DNA of 64,000 bases from Craurococcus roseus (GCF_039523795.1 NZ_BAAAFZ010000050.1:26071-90070); one strand, 5' to 3'. Positions 52,425 to 61,480 are shown, counted from the first letter of the stretch. Notes: a model not told the origin generated them from the sequence alone. Numbers and translations are program-made.

Positions 52425-54281
52425 ATGGTCAAGCGGAACACCAGGGCGCCCTGGTTGGGGGTGGCCGCGGCCGTCCTCCTCGGCGCGGCGATGCCCGCCG
52501 CGGCGCAGCCGCAGAGCACCGGGCCGTCGGCCGGCGGCGTCGCGCCCCCGTCGACGCCGCCCTCGCAGCAGCCCGGCACGCAGGCGCCGCGGGCCGAGCA
52601 GGCCGAGCGCCGCTTCACCCCCGTGACCGACCAGCGGCTGCGCAACCCCGAGCCGCGCAATTGGCTGATGTACCGCCGCACCTACGACGGCCAGGGCTAC
52701 AGCCCGCTCGACCAAATCAACACGAACAACGTGCAGGACCTGGTGCCGGCCTGGAGCTTCTCGACCGGCGTCAACGAGGGGCACCAGGCGCCGCCGATCG
52801 TCAACGACGGCATCATGTACATCACGACGCCGCAGGCGCAGGTGATCGCGCTCGACGCCAAAACCGGCGACCTGCTTTGGCGCTACAAGCGGCAGCTCCC
52901 CGAGGACCTGACGCAACTCCACCCGACCAACCGCGGCGTCGCGCTCTACGGCGACCGGCTCTTCGTGGCGACGGTCGACTGCTTCCTTGTCGCTCTGGAC
53001 GCCAAGACGGGCAAGGAGATCTGGGCCGAGCAGGTGGAGGACTACCAGAAGGGCCACTACATGACGCTCGCGCCGCTGGTGGCGGGCGGCAAGGTCATGG
53101 TCGGCGGCTCGGGCGGCGAGTACGGGGTGCGCGGCTACGTCGCCGGCTACGACCCGGACAGCGGCAAGCAGGCTTGGCGCACCTTCATGATCCCCGGACC
53201 CGGCGAGCCGGGCCACGAGACGTGGCAAAAGGGCTGGGAAACGGGTGGCGGCTCCATTTGGATCACCGGGCACTACGACCCGGAGTTGAACCTCGCCTAC
53301 TGGGGCACCGGCAACGCCGCGCCATGGATGGGCGACGCGCGGCCCGGCGATAACCTCTACACCACGTCCGTCGTGGCGCTGAACCCCAATGACGGCAAGA
53401 TTCGCGGCCATCACCAGTACCACCACAACGACAGTTGGGACTGGGACGAGGTGAGCGCGCCGCTCTTGATCGACGTGCAGCGCGACGGACGCACGATCAA
53501 GGCTCTCGTGCATCCGGGCCGGAACGGGTACCTGTGGACGCTGGAGCGCGGCCAGGAGGGCATCCGCTTCGTTTCCGGCGTCCCCTACGTGAACCAGGAC
53601 GTGTTCACCGGGATCGATCCTAAGACCGGCCGGCCCTCCTACAACGAGGCGCGCAAGCCGCGGCTCGACGCCAAGGTGGATTTCTGCCCTTCGCTCTGGG
53701 GCGGCAAGGACTGGCCGCCCGCGGCCTACAGCCCGCGGACGCGCCTGCTCTTCGTCCCCGCCAACGAGAATCTCTGCGGCGCGCTGACGGGGATACGCAT
53801 GGACTACGTGCCGGGCCAGTTGTTCCTCACCGCCGGCATTGAGGACATAGCCTTGTCTGTGCGGCCGGGCGCGACCCACATCGGCGAACTCCAGGCCTGG
53901 GACATCGCCAACAACCGCAAGGTCTGGTCCCACAAGTTCGAGAAGTCGCAGCTCTGGGGGCCTGTCATGGCGACCGGCGGCGACCTGGTGTTCATGGGCG
54001 GCACCAACGACCGCTACTTCCGCGCCTTCGACGCCAAGGACGGCCGCGTGCTCTGGCAAGTGCGGACCAACTCCGGGGTGACGGGCGTGCCGTCCTCCTA
54101 CGAGGTCGACGGGACGCAGTACATCGCCGTGCAGTCCGGTTGGGGCGTGGACGCGCAGCGCATGCAGGACGCGCTCGCCAACGCGGACCCGGCGAATTAC
54201 AAGCGTGACGTGCCGCAGGGCGGCGTCGTGTGGGTCTACGCCCTGCGGCAAAGGACGCAGCCGCAACCGCAGCGGCGCTGA
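52425..54281 (+). CDS. PQQ-dependent alcohol dehydrogenase-type quinoprotein
   Basis: A 618-residue eight-bladed propeller enzyme with a signal peptide (WLGVAAAVLLGAAMPAAAQ). Repeats such as VIALDAKTGDLLWRYK and LVALDAKTGKEIW are the W-motifs. Metal and active-site residues: GGSGGEYGVRG (E232), YWGTGNAAPW (N297) and DSWDWDEVSAP, with catalytic D339 and an additional Asp D341. An Asp two residues after the catalytic one is the mark of lanthanide-dependent XoxF/ExaF-type enzymes. The vicinal Cys-Cys pair of methanol dehydrogenase is absent (LHPTNRG at that place). No haem motif, so an external acceptor is needed. AGGAGG precedes the ATG. Substrate unknown. Confidence 0.9.
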   Translation: MVKRNTRAPWLGVAAAVLLGAAMPAAAQPQSTGPSAGGVAPPSTPPSQQPGTQAPRAEQAERRFTPVTDQRLRNPEPRNWLMYRRTYDGQGYSPLDQINTNNVQDLVPAWSFSTGVNEGHQAPPIVNDGIMYITTPQAQVIALDAKTGDLLWRYKRQLPEDLTQLHPTNRGVALYGDRLFVATVDCFLVALDAKTGKEIWAEQVEDYQKGHYMTLAPLVAGGKVMVGGSGGEYGVRGYVAGYDPDSGKQAWRTFMIPGPGEPGHETWQKGWETGGGSIWITGHYDPELNLAYWGTGNAAPWMGDARPGDNLYTTSVVALNPNDGKIRGHHQYHHNDSWDWDEVSAPLLIDVQRDGRTIKALVHPGRNGYLWTLERGQEGIRFVSGVPYVNQDVFTGIDPKTGRPSYNEARKPRLDAKVDFCPSLWGGKDWPPAAYSPRTRLLFVPANENLCGALTGIRMDYVPGQLFLTAGIEDIALSVRPGATHIGELQAWDIANNRKVWSHKFEKSQLWGPVMATGGDLVFMGGTNDRYFRAFDAKDGRVLWQVRTNSGVTGVPSSYEVDGTQYIAVQSGWGVDAQRMQDALANADPANYKRDVPQGGVVWVYALRQRTQPQPQRR

Positions 54282-54378
54282 CGCACGCCGGCGGGAGGCG
54301 TTGCCCCGGGATGCGCAGGCGGGCTCAGGCTCCCGACGCGCCCCGGCGGGGCGCGGAAGGTCCGGAAGGAGGGTGAAG

Positions 54379-54954
54379 ATGGGCGCGCGGCGGTTCTTCT
54401 TGGCGGCGGCCTCGCTCATCGCGACCTCCTTCCTGGTGGTCCAGACGAAGGGGACGGCCGCGGCGGAGGGCACCCCGGCCGCCCAGGGCGATGCGGCGGC
54501 CTGCGCCGCGGTGAAAAGGGCGGCCCAGGCCCTCGGCGAAGCGGAACGCTTCCATTCCAAGCTCCTCGCCCGCACGCCCGGGCGGCGGCGGCCGAAGGAT
54601 GTGGAGCAAGTGGTCCTGGGCGACGTGGTGTACGCCAGTTCCCCGGCTTCCGGACGCTGGGTGAAGCTGCCCTTGACGGCGGAGGGCCGGCGCGCCCTCT
54701 CGGCCAGCATCGTCGCCTACCCACCGCGCGACTGCCGCGACGGGGGCGCCGCCGAAACGGACGGCGTGGCCACCCGCGTGTACGAGTACACCCAGGTGTT
54801 GCCGGTTCAGGAGGGCGCGCCCTCCACGGCGCAAGGGCGGCTCTGGGTCGACGTCGCCGACGGCCGCCCGCGCCGGTACGAGGGCCAGCACGGCGAGGTG
54901 CGCGTCGTGCTCACCATCGGCTACGACGCGGTGGAACCGCCCTTCGGCAAGTAG
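54379..54954 (+). CDS. Small exported hypothetical protein of the PQQ dehydrogenase cluster
   Basis: A 191-residue protein with a signal peptide (RRFFLAAASLIATSFLVVQT). The mature part has two Cys (AACAAVKRAAQAL and PRDCRDGG) and a beta-rich C-terminal half, VYEYTQVLPVQEG, LWVDVADGRPRRYEG and VRVVLTIGYD, resembling outer-membrane lipoprotein-carrier or SRPBCC-like sheets but not assignable. GGAAGGAGG sits before the ATG. It lies 97 bases after the quinoprotein in the same direction and may be a third component. No haem motif. Confidence 0.7.
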   Translation: MGARRFFLAAASLIATSFLVVQTKGTAAAEGTPAAQGDAAACAAVKRAAQALGEAERFHSKLLARTPGRRRPKDVEQVVLGDVVYASSPASGRWVKLPLTAEGRRALSASIVAYPPRDCRDGGAAETDGVATRVYEYTQVLPVQEGAPSTAQGRLWVDVADGRPRRYEGQHGEVRVVLTIGYDAVEPPFGK

Positions 54955-55258
54955 CCCGGCGCAGGAAAGAACGGTCGGCCTTGCGAGCGGCGGCCCGGGA
55001 CGGGCCGTGTCCGCGAGCCTCCTGTGCGCGTCCCCTCCCGTCCGTGATCCCCTTCCGGGCCCCTGGCGCCGCCGGTACACCCGATCAGGGAGGCTCGCCC
55101 CGACCCGGGCATCCGGCGGCGTCCGCGCCTGACCGGCGGCGCCCACCCCCGCGGCGACCGGGCCACGCGCGGCGCGCAGGGTTGCCATCGCCACTACCCG
55201 TCCAGCATACGCCTGCCCAACTGAGGCAGCGGAAAACCGCGACACCCTGGAGCCTTCC
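54955..55258. other. 304-base intergenic region before def
   Basis: No gene is supported. A weak TTGCCA...CATACG pair (about 55187-55210, 18-base spacing) might be the def promoter; GC content stays high and I see no clear terminator for the upstream gene. Confidence 0.3.
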
Positions 55259-55765
55259 ATGGCCATCCTGAAGATCGCGCGCATGGGCCACCCGGTCCTG
55301 CTACGCGAGGCTGACCCCGTCCCCGACCCCACGGCGCCCGAGATCCGGCGCCTGATCGCCGACATGGCCGAAACCATGCGCGACGCCCAAGGCATCGGGC
55401 TGGCCGCGCCGCAGATCCACGTCCCGCTCCGCCTCTTCGTGTGGCGGGGCGACGGCAGCACGGTGTCGGCGCTCATCAACCCGGAAGTGGAGCCGCTCGG
55501 CGACGAGGTCGAGGCGGCCTGGGAGGGCTGCCTTTCCATCCCCGGCATGCGCGGCTGCGTGACCCGCCCGCGTCGCGTCCGCTACCGCGGCCTGGACGGC
55601 GAGGGCCGGCCGGTCGAGGGGGAGGCGGAGGGCATGGCCGCCCGCGTGATCCAGCACGAGACGGACCACTTGGACGGCGTGCTCTACCTCATGCGGATGG
55701 AGGATTTCGCCTTGTTCGGCTTCACGGAGGAACTGGCCCGCGCCGCCGCGGATCAGGCGCGGTGA
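55259..55765 (+). CDS. def: Peptide deformylase
   Basis: A 168-residue metalloenzyme that removes the N-formyl group from nascent proteins. All three motifs are present: GIGLAAPQI, EGCLSIPG (C91) and QHETDHLDG (H133, E134, H137). The motif 2 arginine of type I enzymes (GCLSVP-type) is preserved as SIPGMRG. Length is typical. ATG start; its stop overlaps the coq9 GTG. Pairing with a COQ9-family gene rather than fmt is unusual compared with E. coli. Confidence 0.96.
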   Translation: MAILKIARMGHPVLLREADPVPDPTAPEIRRLIADMAETMRDAQGIGLAAPQIHVPLRLFVWRGDGSTVSALINPEVEPLGDEVEAAWEGCLSIPGMRGCVTRPRRVRYRGLDGEGRPVEGEAEGMAARVIQHETDHLDGVLYLMRMEDFALFGFTEELARAAADQAR

Positions 55766-56361
55766 CGGCGGTGGAGCGGAGCGAGGTGCGCGACCGGGCG
55801 ATCCGGGCGATGCTCCCGGTCGCCGCCGACAACGGCTGGAACTGGGGCACGGTCCGGGCCGGCCTCGCCGCCATCGGCGAGGACCCGGGGCTCGCCGAGA
55901 GTCACTTCCCGGGCGGGCCGGTTTCGGCCGTCGCCGCTTGGGTGGACCTCGCCAACCGGGAGATGGAGGCGGCCGCGGCGGCCGAGGACATGGCCGGGCT
56001 CCGCACGCCGGGCCGCATCCGCCGGGTGGTGGAACACCGCCTCGCCGCCTCCGCGCCGCACAAGCGGGCGCTGCGCCGGGCCGTGGCGCTGCTGTCCCTG
56101 CCCTGGAACGCCGGGGTGGCGCTCCGGAGCACGGCCCAGACCGCGAGCGCCATCTGGTACGCCGCCGGCGACCATTCGTCCGACTTCTCCTGGTACACCC
56201 GCCGCGCCTCCTTGGGCGCGATCTACGCCGCGACCCTGGCCTACTGGCTCCGCGACGACGACCCGGATACATCCGACGCCTTGGCCTTCTTCGACCGCCG
56301 CCTGGCGGACCTGGCGCGGTTGCAACGCGGTATGCGCGGTAACAAGGCGGCGCCCGCCTAG
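55762..56361 (+). CDS. COQ9 family protein
   Basis: A 199-residue protein of the COQ9/TetR-like fold. DRAIRAMLPVAADNGWNWGTVRAGLAAIGED is the N-terminal helix-turn-helix-like part. LPWNAGVALRSTAQTASAIWYAAGDHSSDFSWYTRRASLGAIYAAT is the diagnostic lipid-binding core. COQ9 assists ubiquinone synthesis, presenting intermediates to COQ7. GTG start overlaps the def stop (GTGA), so the two are coupled. No coq7 gene in the window. Confidence 0.92.
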   Translation: MTAVERSEVRDRAIRAMLPVAADNGWNWGTVRAGLAAIGEDPGLAESHFPGGPVSAVAAWVDLANREMEAAAAAEDMAGLRTPGRIRRVVEHRLAASAPHKRALRRAVALLSLPWNAGVALRSTAQTASAIWYAAGDHSSDFSWYTRRASLGAIYAATLAYWLRDDDPDTSDALAFFDRRLADLARLQRGMRGNKAAPA

Positions 56362-56424
56362 CGCCGGTCGTTCCAGTCGGCGTTCATTTAGTGTAATGCG
56401 GGTTTGTCAAAGGGGAATGTGCGC

Positions 56425-57843
56425 GTGACGGTTGTACCGGTGATCCTGTCCGGCGGCTCCGGCAGCCGGCTCTGGCCGCTCTCCCGCGAGGGCTACCCGA
56501 AGCAGTTCTGGCCGCTGCTCGGCGGCGGTCGGACCATGCTCCAAGAGACCGCGTCCCGCGCGTCGGGCCCGGGCTTCGCCCCGCCGGTCGTCGTCTGCAA
56601 CGAGGCCCACCGCTTCCTGGTGGCCGAGCAGCTCCGCGAGGCGAAGGTCGAGGGCGCGCGCATCCTGCTGGAGCCGGCCGCGCGCAACAGCGCCCCGGCC
56701 ATCGCCGCCGCCGCCTTGCTGCTGCGCCAAGCCGACCCCGAATCCGTGCTCTGGCTGCTGGCGGCCGACCACGCCATTGCCGACGTCCCTGCGCTGCACC
56801 GGGCGTTGGAAGGCGCGGTCGCTGCGGCGCGGGCCGGCCGCATCGTCACCTTCGGGATGCGGCCGGACAAGGCGGAGACCGGCTACGGCTACATCGAGAC
56901 CGGCGCCGATCTGCCCGGCCTGCCGCGCGTCCACGCCGTCGCCCGCTTCATCGAGAAGCCGGATGCCGCGACCGCCGAAAGGTTCGTCGCCGGCGGGCGG
57001 CACCTGTGGAACAGCGGCATGTTCGTCGCCACCGCCGCCACCCTGCTGGACGAGCTGTCGCGCTACGCCCCCGAGGTCGTGCAGGCGGTGGAGCGCGCGA
57101 TGGCCGCCGCCAAGCGCGACCTCGACTTCGTGCGCCTCGGCGAAGCCGAGTTCACCGCGGCGCCCGCCATCTCCATCGATTACGCGGTGATGGAAAAGAC
57201 GGAGCGCGCCGCGGTGGTCCCGGCCGCCATCGGCTGGTCCGACATCGGTTCCTGGGACGCGCTGTGGGACGCCGCGGAGAAGGACGGCGCCGGCAACGCC
57301 ACGGTGGGGCCGGTGGAACTGCTGGACGCGGAGGGCTGCTACGTCCGCTCCGAAGGGACGCTGACCGCGGCCGTCGGCCTGAAGGACATGGTGGTCGTCG
57401 CCACGGACGACGCCGTGCTGGTGGCGCCGCGCGCCCGCGCGCAGGACGTGAAGGCGCTGGTGGAGCGGATGAAGGCCGCCGGCCGCCCGGAGGCCAAGGG
57501 CCACCGCCGCGTGTTCCGCCCCTGGGGCCACTACGAGGGGCTGATCCTCGGCGAGCGCTTCCAGGTGAAGAAGATCCAGGTGCGGCCGCGGCAGAAGCTC
57601 TCCTTGCAGAAGCACTTCCACCGCGCCGAGCACTGGGTGGTGGTGAACGGCACCGCGGTCGTCGAGCGCGACAACGAGAGCATCCTGCTCCGCGAGAACG
57701 AGAGCGTGTACCTGCCGCTGGGCTGCGTCCACCGGCTGGAGAACCCGGGGATGATCCCGCTGACGCTGATCGAGGTGCAGTCCGGCGCCTACCTCGGCGA
57801 AGACGACATCGTCCGCATCGAGGACACGTACGGGCGGGCCTGA
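56425..57843 (+). CDS. manC: Bifunctional mannose-1-phosphate guanylyltransferase / mannose-6-phosphate isomerase
   Basis: A 472-residue type II enzyme making GDP-mannose. PVILSGGSGSRLWPLSREGYPKQF is the nucleotide-binding signature; RFIEKPD and LWNSGMFV belong to the transferase domain. The C-terminal cupin has QKLSLQKHFHRAEHWVVVNGTA, the zinc-binding isomerase motif. I choose GTG 56425, with AGGGG nine bases upstream, over TTG 56404. GDP-mannose feeds exopolysaccharide and GDP-sugar synthesis. No neighbouring polysaccharide genes; the PAP2 phosphatase follows on the other strand. Confidence 0.93.
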   Translation: MTVVPVILSGGSGSRLWPLSREGYPKQFWPLLGGGRTMLQETASRASGPGFAPPVVVCNEAHRFLVAEQLREAKVEGARILLEPAARNSAPAIAAAALLLRQADPESVLWLLAADHAIADVPALHRALEGAVAAARAGRIVTFGMRPDKAETGYGYIETGADLPGLPRVHAVARFIEKPDAATAERFVAGGRHLWNSGMFVATAATLLDELSRYAPEVVQAVERAMAAAKRDLDFVRLGEAEFTAAPAISIDYAVMEKTERAAVVPAAIGWSDIGSWDALWDAAEKDGAGNATVGPVELLDAEGCYVRSEGTLTAAVGLKDMVVVATDDAVLVAPRARAQDVKALVERMKAAGRPEAKGHRRVFRPWGHYEGLILGERFQVKKIQVRPRQKLSLQKHFHRAEHWVVVNGTAVVERDNESILLRENESVYLPLGCVHRLENPGMIPLTLIEVQSGAYLGEDDIVRIEDTYGRA

Positions 57844-57874
57844 GGCCCGCCCGCCGCGCCGCGCCGGAACGCCG

Positions 57875-59284
57875 TCAGGGCGCGGCTTGCTCGCCGCCGT
57901 CGGCGCGCGCCCGCTCGATGGCGCGGGCGGCGACACGCCGCGCGATCTCCTGGCCGGCGGCGACGTCGCTCGGGTAGTGGATGCCCGCCCAGACGCGCGA
58001 CTCGCCGGACTCCCGCCCGAGCGCGCGCAGCGCCTCCGCGTCGCGCGGGAACAGGTGCGACTGCACCAGCGCCGAAGTCATCGAGTAACAGGCGTGCGCG
58101 GCCGGGTAGCTCGGGTGGTTGGGCGTGGCGAACACGGTGCGGAACTCGCGGTCGAGCTGGAACGGGCGGATCGCCCAGTAGGCGTACTTCGCGTCCCAGC
58201 AGGCGATGCCGGCGTCGGACAAGGCGACGTTGAGCAGGGCGTAGGCGCGGGCGGCGCGTGGCGGGTTCGCGGCCTGGCCGTGCTCCAGCAGCAGCCGGCC
58301 GAGGTGGTTGTTCCAGTACTCGTATTGCCGCAGGCCGCCGACCGCGGCTTCCCAGAACAGCGCCCGCGCGTTGGTCAGGGGCGTGCGCTGGAACGCCCGC
58401 AGCGCGGCCATCTCCGCCGCGCGCTCCAACGAGTCGTGCGCTGCCGGCGGCGGCGGGCGGAACTCATCCTGCGAAGCGAGCATCCACGGCACCCAGGTCG
58501 CCGCCTGCGGCGTGGCGGGGTTGGTGCCGTTCCATAGGCCCGGCCCCACCGGCACGCTGCCGGACCAGGGCTGGTCGGACCGGTCCCGCCGCCCGCGCTC
58601 CAGCACCGCCGCTGCGACCCGGCGGCCGAGTTCGGCGCCGGCCTCGACGTCGCTCGGGAAGGCGACGCCGGCAAGGAGGCGCATCCGGCCGGCCTCTTCC
58701 GCCATCTTCGCAAAGGCGGTGGCGCGTTGCGGGAAGATTTCGCCGAGCACGGCGGCGGCCGTGGCCCCCGCGACGGCGTGCTCGTCGGGGTAGGACGGAC
58801 TGGGCGGCGTCGCGACCACCGTGCCGAAGGCCGGGTCCGCCGCGCCCGGCCGCGGGCGGTTGTGCGCGTGCTTGCTGTCCCACGCCGCTACGGTCGCGTC
58901 GGCCAGGGCGACGTGGAGCAGCGCGAGGTGGCGGTAGCCGAAGTTCGCGGTGAGGCCGGCCTTCAGCGCCTCCTCCACCGCGATCCGGTTCCACCGGTAG
59001 GCGGGCGCCGCGGCGTCCCACCAGCCGATGCGCTCGCGCGCCTCCGCGTCGCGGGACGCGGCCAAGGCGCGGAGCTGCTCCATCTCGGCGCGGGTGGCCG
59101 CGGCGTCGGGCGGCGGCGGCAGGCGGAACTGGGCGCCCGACGACAGCACCCAAGTCCGCCAGCCGCCTGCGCCGGGCTCGGTGGTTCCCGAGGGTTGCGC
59201 GTCGGCCGGGCCCGGGAGGAACAGGGCAGCCCCGATGAGCAGCGCGGCACCGGCGGCGCGGCGCGCGAGCGTCGGACGAATCAT
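57875..59284 (-). CDS. Exported tandem-domain PAP2 phosphatase (vanadium haloperoxidase-like fold)
   Basis: A 469-residue periplasmic protein: signal peptide (RRAAGAALLIGAALFLPGPADAQ) and two PAP2 repeats. The C-terminal repeat is complete: K366/R373, SYPAAH (392-397) and SRVWAGIHYPSD (R430, H436, D440). The N-terminal repeat has K138/R143 and SYPDEH (164-169), but its third motif reads MRLLAGVAFPSD, so the nucleophile His is Ala (A208) and the SR pair is MR. So only the second repeat should be catalytic, with the first structural. Target could be lipid phosphates or undecaprenyl pyrophosphate. GGAGGAGG precedes the ATG. Confidence 0.88.
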   Translation of the reverse strand: MIRPTLARRAAGAALLIGAALFLPGPADAQPSGTTEPGAGGWRTWVLSSGAQFRLPPPPDAAATRAEMEQLRALAASRDAEARERIGWWDAAAPAYRWNRIAVEEALKAGLTANFGYRHLALLHVALADATVAAWDSKHAHNRPRPGAADPAFGTVVATPPSPSYPDEHAVAGATAAAVLGEIFPQRATAFAKMAEEAGRMRLLAGVAFPSDVEAGAELGRRVAAAVLERGRRDRSDQPWSGSVPVGPGLWNGTNPATPQAATWVPWMLASQDEFRPPPPAAHDSLERAAEMAALRAFQRTPLTNARALFWEAAVGGLRQYEYWNNHLGRLLLEHGQAANPPRAARAYALLNVALSDAGIACWDAKYAYWAIRPFQLDREFRTVFATPNHPSYPAAHACYSMTSALVQSHLFPRDAEALRALGRESGESRVWAGIHYPSDVAAGQEIARRVAARAIERARADGGEQAAP

Positions 59285-59462
59285 GGCATCCTCCTCCCGC
59301 GCCGGGTTCGGCCGGGGCGGCAGGGGAGTGTGGACCCGCGCGGTAGCGGAATATGTGACGGGCCGCACAGGTGCGGACTCCCGCGCGGGATGCGGTGTCC
59401 CCCCCGCGACCCGGCAGCCGCGGGGCCGTTGCAGCCCGCGAACCCGCCAGCCGGAGTTCCCG

Positions 59463-60174
59463 ATGCGCCTTGCGCCCGAGATGCTGCTCCTCACGCTGGC
59501 CGCGCCCGACGCGCGCCCGGGCGCCGGCGGATCGCGACGGCGGCGGGCAGCCCGAACGGGCGCCGATCCGGCGGTTCCAGCCGCCCGGCCCGTTCCCGAG
59601 CAACCCGCTGACGAACCGGCCCTTCGCCGGCCCGGAGGCGAACGTGGACGAGCAGCGCCGGACAGTGGCGGCGATGCGGGGCCTGCTGGTGGAGTTGCAG
59701 CAACCCGTGTCGCAGACCAAGCAGGCGCATCGGAACGTGTCGGACACGCCCTGGCATTCGCTGCACGGGCTGTCGCAGGAGCACTACAAGGGCATCTTGG
59801 CCATCGCCGACCGCGTCGCGGAGCGTATGTTGGCGATCGGCTCCGCCGCCGACGGGCGGCCGACGACCCTGGTGCAGCGCTCCGCGATCCCGGAATTCCC
59901 GGCCGGCTTCGTGGACGCCGCACAGGTGATCCTCTGGTTCGCGGAGGCGTACCGGGTGGCCGCCAACGTCGCGCGCCAGGGCATCAAGGAAACGGAGGAT
60001 CCGGACCCCGCCACTTCGAAGCTCTTGCAGGAAGTGGACGCCCTCGTCGCCAAGTACCGATGGCGGATGCGGGCGCACTTCCAGCCGACGCCTACGGACC
60101 CTAACCGCGGCGCGGACCTGAACAACGGGCGGGCTGTGGAGGTGCCCGGCGCGCGGCCTGTGCAGCCGCGCTGA
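59463..60174 (+). CDS. Dps/ferritin-like exported protein, probable N-terminal frameshift
   Basis: The body (from about 59560) encodes a four-helix ferritin-like domain: PVSQTKQAHRNVSDTPWHSLHGLS, HYKGILAIADRVAERMLAIGS and VDAAQVILWFAEAYRVAANVARQG resemble Dps-type proteins, though the iron ligands are not all obvious. The best start, ATG at 59463 with GGAG six bases upstream, begins a signal-like MRLAPEMLLLTLAAPDA, but in a different frame. Removing one G from the GGG run at 59519-59521 would join the two into a 236-residue exported protein. As written, the frame instead opens from a GTG at 59371 with a poor N-terminus. Indel by error or real loss cannot be told apart. Confidence 0.6.
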
Positions 60175-60186
60175 TCCGGGGGGCCT

Positions 60187-61480
60187 CTACTCGGGCGCGT
60201 AAAAAGCTTCTCGCACCGCGTTGGCGACCGGGCCGGAGCCGATGATGGAGGTCTGGGTCATCACGACGCCGACCACGCGGTTGCGCGGGTCCACCCAGAA
60301 CTGGGTGCCGTAGATGCCGCCCCAGCCGTAGCTGCCGGTGGGCAGGCGGGTCTTCGCCGCGGCCGGGTCCGTGACCACCGCCACGCCGAGGCCGAAGCCC
60401 CAGCCGGGGCCGCGGAGCGTCACCATGTCGCCGGTGAGATTGGTGGTCATTTGCCGCACGGTTTCCGGCCGCAGGACGCGGGCGCCGTCCAGTTCGCCGC
60501 CATTCAGCAGCATCTGGCAGAAGCGGGCGTAGTCCTGCGTGTTGCCGCTCATGCCGGCGCCGCCGGAGTGGTAGGCGGTGTTCGAGAAGGCCCGGCCGGG
60601 GTCGAGCAACGCTTCGCCGCGCGTGAGCGGGTAGGGCACGCGCTCGGCCGCCGTGACCGGGACGAAGCCCGTCCCGAGCGCGCCCGTCCCCTGCGCCGGG
60701 CGCGTCACCGGCACGAAGCGCTCGCGCATCCCGGGGGTGGCGCGGAACACCCAGCTTTCGAGGCCGAGCGGCCGGGCGATGCGCTCCGCCACGAAGGAGC
60801 CGAGCGGGCGGCCCGTGGCCTTCTCGACCACGGCGCCGAGCACGTCGGTGGCGAGGGAGTAAGTAGTGCCACTCGGCCCCGGGCTGGAAGGCGAGCGGGG
60901 CGGCGGCCAAGCGGCGCATCGCCTCCTCGGTCGTCACCTCCGGGTCTGCCAAGCCGTCCACCACCTTGGCGTCGCGGTAGGCTTCCACGAAGCCGGGGCG
61001 GTTGATGAAGTTGTACGAGAAGCCGGCGGTGTGGGTCAGCAGCTCGCGCACGGTCGGCGGGCGGCTGGCCGCTACCAGCGAACCGTCGGGCTGGCGCACC
61101 TTGAGGGAGCCGAACTCCGGCAGGTGCTTGCTCACCGGGTCGTCGAGGCCGATCTTGCCGTCCTCGACCAGGATCAGCGCGGCCACCGAGGTGACGGGCT
61201 TGGTCATGGAGGCGTAGCGGAACAGGTCGTCGGTGCCGATCGGCGCCTGTCCGCCCGGCTCGCGGACGCCGAACGCCCGGCTGTAGACCGGGCGGCCGTC
61301 CTGCACGATCAGCGCTACGATGCCGGGGGTGGAGCGGCCTTCCACCAACTGCCGCAATTGCGCGTCGAGGTGCGACGTGCGCGCGTCGGGCGTCCGCGCC
61401 AGTGTCGGCGCGGGCGCCCAGGACAGCCCGGCGACGCCGCCCCCGAGCAATCCTTGCAGCAGCAGGCGGCGTGTGGGCAT
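60187..61480 (-). pseudogene. Beta-lactamase-family serine hydrolase broken by a 4-bp duplication
   Basis: The N-terminal half (RR-containing signal, then FRYASMTKPVTSVAALIL with S91-x-x-K94) and the C-terminal half (from DVLGAVVEKATGRPLG through GYGWGGIYGTQFWVDP) together make a complete class C/EstB-type serine hydrolase. They lie in different frames. At 60858-60865 the plus strand reads AGTAAGTA, a tandem AGTA. Removing one copy restores WHYSLATDVLGA, the YxxA motif containing the catalytic Tyr. So a four-base duplication splits the gene exactly in its second active-site motif. AGGAGG precedes the ATG at 61480. The N-terminal fragment is unlikely to be active. Confidence 0.85.
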
